In this document: piece by piece, positions 62,317 to 64,000 of the stretch
Position numbering within the stretch: the stretch's first letter is position 1
How the letters are laid out: the number at the start of each line of letters is the position of its first letter
Assembly: GCA_963751835.1 (NCBI GenBank)
Contig: CAVVWD010000022.1
Span: 186,001-250,000, forward strand
DNA from: JACVRW01 sp963751835
GTDB taxonomy: Bacteria; Actinomycetota; Thermoleophilia; Solirubrobacterales; Thermoleophilaceae
Direction: 5' to 3'
Length of the DNA stretch: 64,000 nt
The notes under the pieces: generated by a model
What the model was told of the DNA's origin: nothing
Database searches by the model: none
What the model saw: only the letters and a program-made list of their open reading frames with translations
Translations under genes and position numbers: made by a program

Positions 62317-63263
62317 CCCCGGAAGGACCGCTCGAGGACGTCGATGTCCACGCCCCCGGCGTGAAAGCTGCGCCCGCTCGATACGTTCGTGAGGCGCACC
62401 TCGGCCGGACTGAATAGCAGCGGGTCGATCTTGTAGAAGTCCCAGTCGGCGGCCTCCAGCACCCTGCCGAACGGCTCGCCGTAGTCGCTCGAGGCCGAGG
62501 CCGGCAGGCGCCGCGCGATCGCCTCGAGCTCCTCGTCGGGTGCGTCGACGGTGAGCTCGACCTGGCCGCCGTAGAGGACGGCGTCGTTCGTGCGACCGAT
62601 CGCCTCCGGGTCGGTCTTCGCGACCGGCGGCAGCGGGCAGCTCCCGAAGCCGCTCACCACGCGACCGACGTCGAACTCGAGCTCGTGCAGCTTGTGCAGA
62701 GCGGTCTCGACCACGCGCGCGGCGATCTGCACGCTGCCGGCCAGGCTCGCGGTCGGCGCGAACAGCAGCGTCAGATCCGCGGCGCTCACGCCGGCTCGCT
62801 CCGCCACGTAGTCGGCGACCGGCTCCGGCGGCGGATCGCGCGTCTCCAGGCACAGCACCGCGGTCCGCGCGCTCTCGTCGACCTCGAGGTCGTCGTAGAG
62901 GTCCTCGGCCCGGATCAGGGCGCGGCCCGGCCCGCTTGCCATCGCGAAGTAGCCGTCGCGGTCAAGGCGCCAGCCCGCGTACTGGGACGCCAGACAGGCC
63001 AACGCCGGCCGATCGGTGACCACCGTGAGCCCGGGGAGCCAGCGGCCCTCGAGTACGAGCGGGGCAAACGACGCCGAGCCCAGGCCCGCCATGCAGATCT
63101 CCGCAAAGCGGCGTCCCGCCTCCAGGCCGCCGCGAACCGCGCTGCCGCAGTCGATCAGCCGCGTGCCGCGCGGCAGCGTCGTCACGTTCACGCGCAGGAC
63201 ATCAGCCTCGGAGGCGAGGCGGTCGGCGAGTTCCTGGGCCCGATCGTTGAGCGACGGCGTCAC
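62313..63263 (-). CDS. mch: Methenyl-H4MPT cyclohydrolase
   Basis: A 316-residue Mch that hydrolyses methenyl-H4MPT to formyl-H4MPT, between MtdB and FhcD. Conserved segments are LIDCGSAVRGGLEAGRRFAE, SGFGSCPLPPVAKTDPEAIG, RTNDAVLYGGQVELTV and SSDYGEPFGRVLEAADWDFY. Length is typical. GTG 63263 overlaps the preceding ATP-grasp stop by 4 nt (GTGA). It completes the H4MPT-linked oxidation pathway. Confidence 0.97.
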   Translation of the reverse strand: MTPSLNDRAQELADRLASEADVLRVNVTTLPRGTRLIDCGSAVRGGLEAGRRFAEICMAGLGSASFAPLVLEGRWLPGLTVVTDRPALACLASQYAGWRLDRDGYFAMASGPGRALIRAEDLYDDLEVDESARTAVLCLETRDPPPEPVADYVAERAGVSAADLTLLFAPTASLAGSVQIAARVVETALHKLHELEFDVGRVVSGFGSCPLPPVAKTDPEAIGRTNDAVLYGGQVELTVDAPDEELEAIARRLPASASSDYGEPFGRVLEAADWDFYKIDPLLFSPAEVRLTNVSSGRSFHAGGVDIDVLERSFRG

Positions 63264-64000
63264 GATGCGGGCGTGAGCATAGGCTCACGAAGCTCGGCAC
63301 CGAGCGTGGCGGCGCGCGCCTCTAGATCGGCAAGAACGGCATCCGGGGACTCCTGCACCGAGACGAGCGTGCAGACCGGGTGACGGGCGGCGATCCGCTC
63401 GCGCGGGTGAGGCACATCGCGGATGCCGCGGGCGGGCCAGTCGCGGGTGTCCCCGACGCACACGTCCTGGGTAGCGAAGAGAATCGCCTTGCCGGCCGCC
63501 CGGCGCGGTGCCGGAGCGGGAGCGATGGACGGCAGCCGCCCGGCGCAACCCTCCAGGTGGGTGGCGAAGACGCCCACCTCGTGCGCCGCCTCGACGCATT
63601 CGAGCGATCCCGTCGGACGCGGGTTGACCTCGACTACCCAGGCACGCTCGCCGTCCCACACGAGGTCCACCCCGAACAGTCCGGACAGTCCGAACTCGAG
63701 CGCCAGATGCGCGCAGATTCTTCGCGCGGCGGCTGCCAGCGCGAATTGCTCCGCCTTCTCGAGCCGCGGCGGCACGAGGTTGCCGCACCACGCGTATCCG
63801 CGCGCGCCGAGCCCGCGGTGCCCAATCAGCTGTTCGCTCACGCCGAGCAAGGCGGCCGAGCGCCCGTCGGCGACGGCCGCCGCAGAGCACGCGAGCCCCG
63901 GGATGCGCTCCTGGACCACGACCTCCCCGTCCAGCGCGCCGCCACGCCACTCGCGAACGCCGCGTCCGCCGCCGCCGCGCACCGGCTTGCGCAGCCAGCG
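63260..64000 (-). CDS. mfnD: ATP-grasp ligase (5' end outside window), probable tyramine-glutamate ligase (MfnD-like)
   Basis: The C-terminal 246 residues of an ATP-grasp protein: VVVQERIPGLACSAAAVADG, GLSGLFGVDLVWDGERAWVV and VVEVNPRPTGSLECVEAAHE carry the family's metal- and ATP-binding Asp/Glu/Asn. MfnD, an ATP-grasp enzyme, joins tyramine to glutamate in methanofuran synthesis, and this gene opens a run with mch, DUF447, beta-RFAP synthase and mfnB. The MfnD call is from fold and context; other ligases fit too. It is cut by the right edge. Confidence 0.72.
   Translation of the reverse strand, partial: RWLRKPVRGGGGRGVREWRGGALDGEVVVQERIPGLACSAAAVADGRSAALLGVSEQLIGHRGLGARGYAWCGNLVPPRLEKAEQFALAAAARRICAHLALEFGLSGLFGVDLVWDGERAWVVEVNPRPTGSLECVEAAHEVGVFATHLEGCAGRLPSIAPAPAPRRAAGKAILFATQDVCVGDTRDWPARGIRDVPHPRERIAARHPVCTLVSVQESPDAVLADLEARAATLGAELREPMLTPAS

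Overview
The window is very GC-rich, tightly packed actinobacterial DNA. GTG and TTG starts are common, 4-nt stop/start overlaps are frequent, and there are -10 boxes about 10 nt before start codons, as in leaderless mRNAs. A FliA/WhiG-type sigma factor, a PAS/PP2C/anti-sigma regulator, ECF42-type sigma factors with DGPF/YCII partners and an actinobacterial SDR suggest a soil actinobacterium, possibly of the Thermoleophilia. The lineage is an inference. I saw no tRNA, rRNA, CRISPR array, transposase or origin.

Layout. 1-9.6 kb: housekeeping genes (comM end, thiD, ilvD), a hydrolase, a HAD phosphatase, an acyltransferase/SDR pair and an L,D-transpeptidase. 9.6-19.2 kb: a Xer recombinase, a FliA/WhiG sigma factor, a large GAF-PAS-PAS-PP2C-HATPase regulator, a STAS antagonist, an EF-G-like GTPase, an RNase HI, then a 166-bp near-palindrome and a coiled-coil membrane protein. 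19.2-24 kb: a DsbA-like thioredoxin, a Tat-exported sulfatase-fold enzyme, and a four-gene unit (FGE-fold protein, MIP18-family protein, amidohydrolase, DUF2237). 24-42 kb: an accessory region with two ECF42/YCII pairs, five glyoxalase-fold (VOC) genes, an ArsR/SRPBCC unit with a clear promoter, a giant LuxR regulator, a TetR-controlled tautomerase plus hydrolase-glycosyltransferase fusion, and a sugar kinase beside a deleted dehydrogenase. 43-46.8 kb: an AraC-VOC-UvrA-like block next to the stub of an ABC permease gene, which looks like an insertion.

The main discovery is 46.9-64 kb: a tetrahydromethanopterin (H4MPT) and methanofuran (MFR) C1-oxidation island. Leftward from about 50.7 kb run fae, mtdB, a DUF1464 gene and a glutamine-synthetase-family gene. 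Rightward run fhcB, fhcA, fhcD, fhcC and a RimK-like ATP-grasp ligase, then mfnF, mfnE, a proline dehydrogenase and a small unknown. Leftward from 64 kb run a second ATP-grasp ligase (partial), mch, DUF447, a beta-RFAP synthase and mfnB. A HisA-like gene lies antisense inside. Fae fixes formaldehyde on H4MPT, MtdB oxidises methylene-H4MPT, Mch hydrolyses the methenyl form, and FhcABCD passes the formyl group via an MFR-type carrier to formate. Many remaining genes make the two cofactors. No methanol or methylamine dehydrogenase is in view, so the formaldehyde source is unknown. The pathway is classically described in methanogens, Archaeoglobus, Proteobacteria and Planctomycetes; in an actinobacterium it is notable.

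Quality caveat: at least nine single-base frame breaks, mostly extra G or C in GC-rich runs (about 25.3-25.7, 38.15, 45.8-46.0, 51.5 and 52.7 kb), interrupt otherwise well conserved genes. They look more like assembly indels than decay, but the sequence alone cannot settle this.
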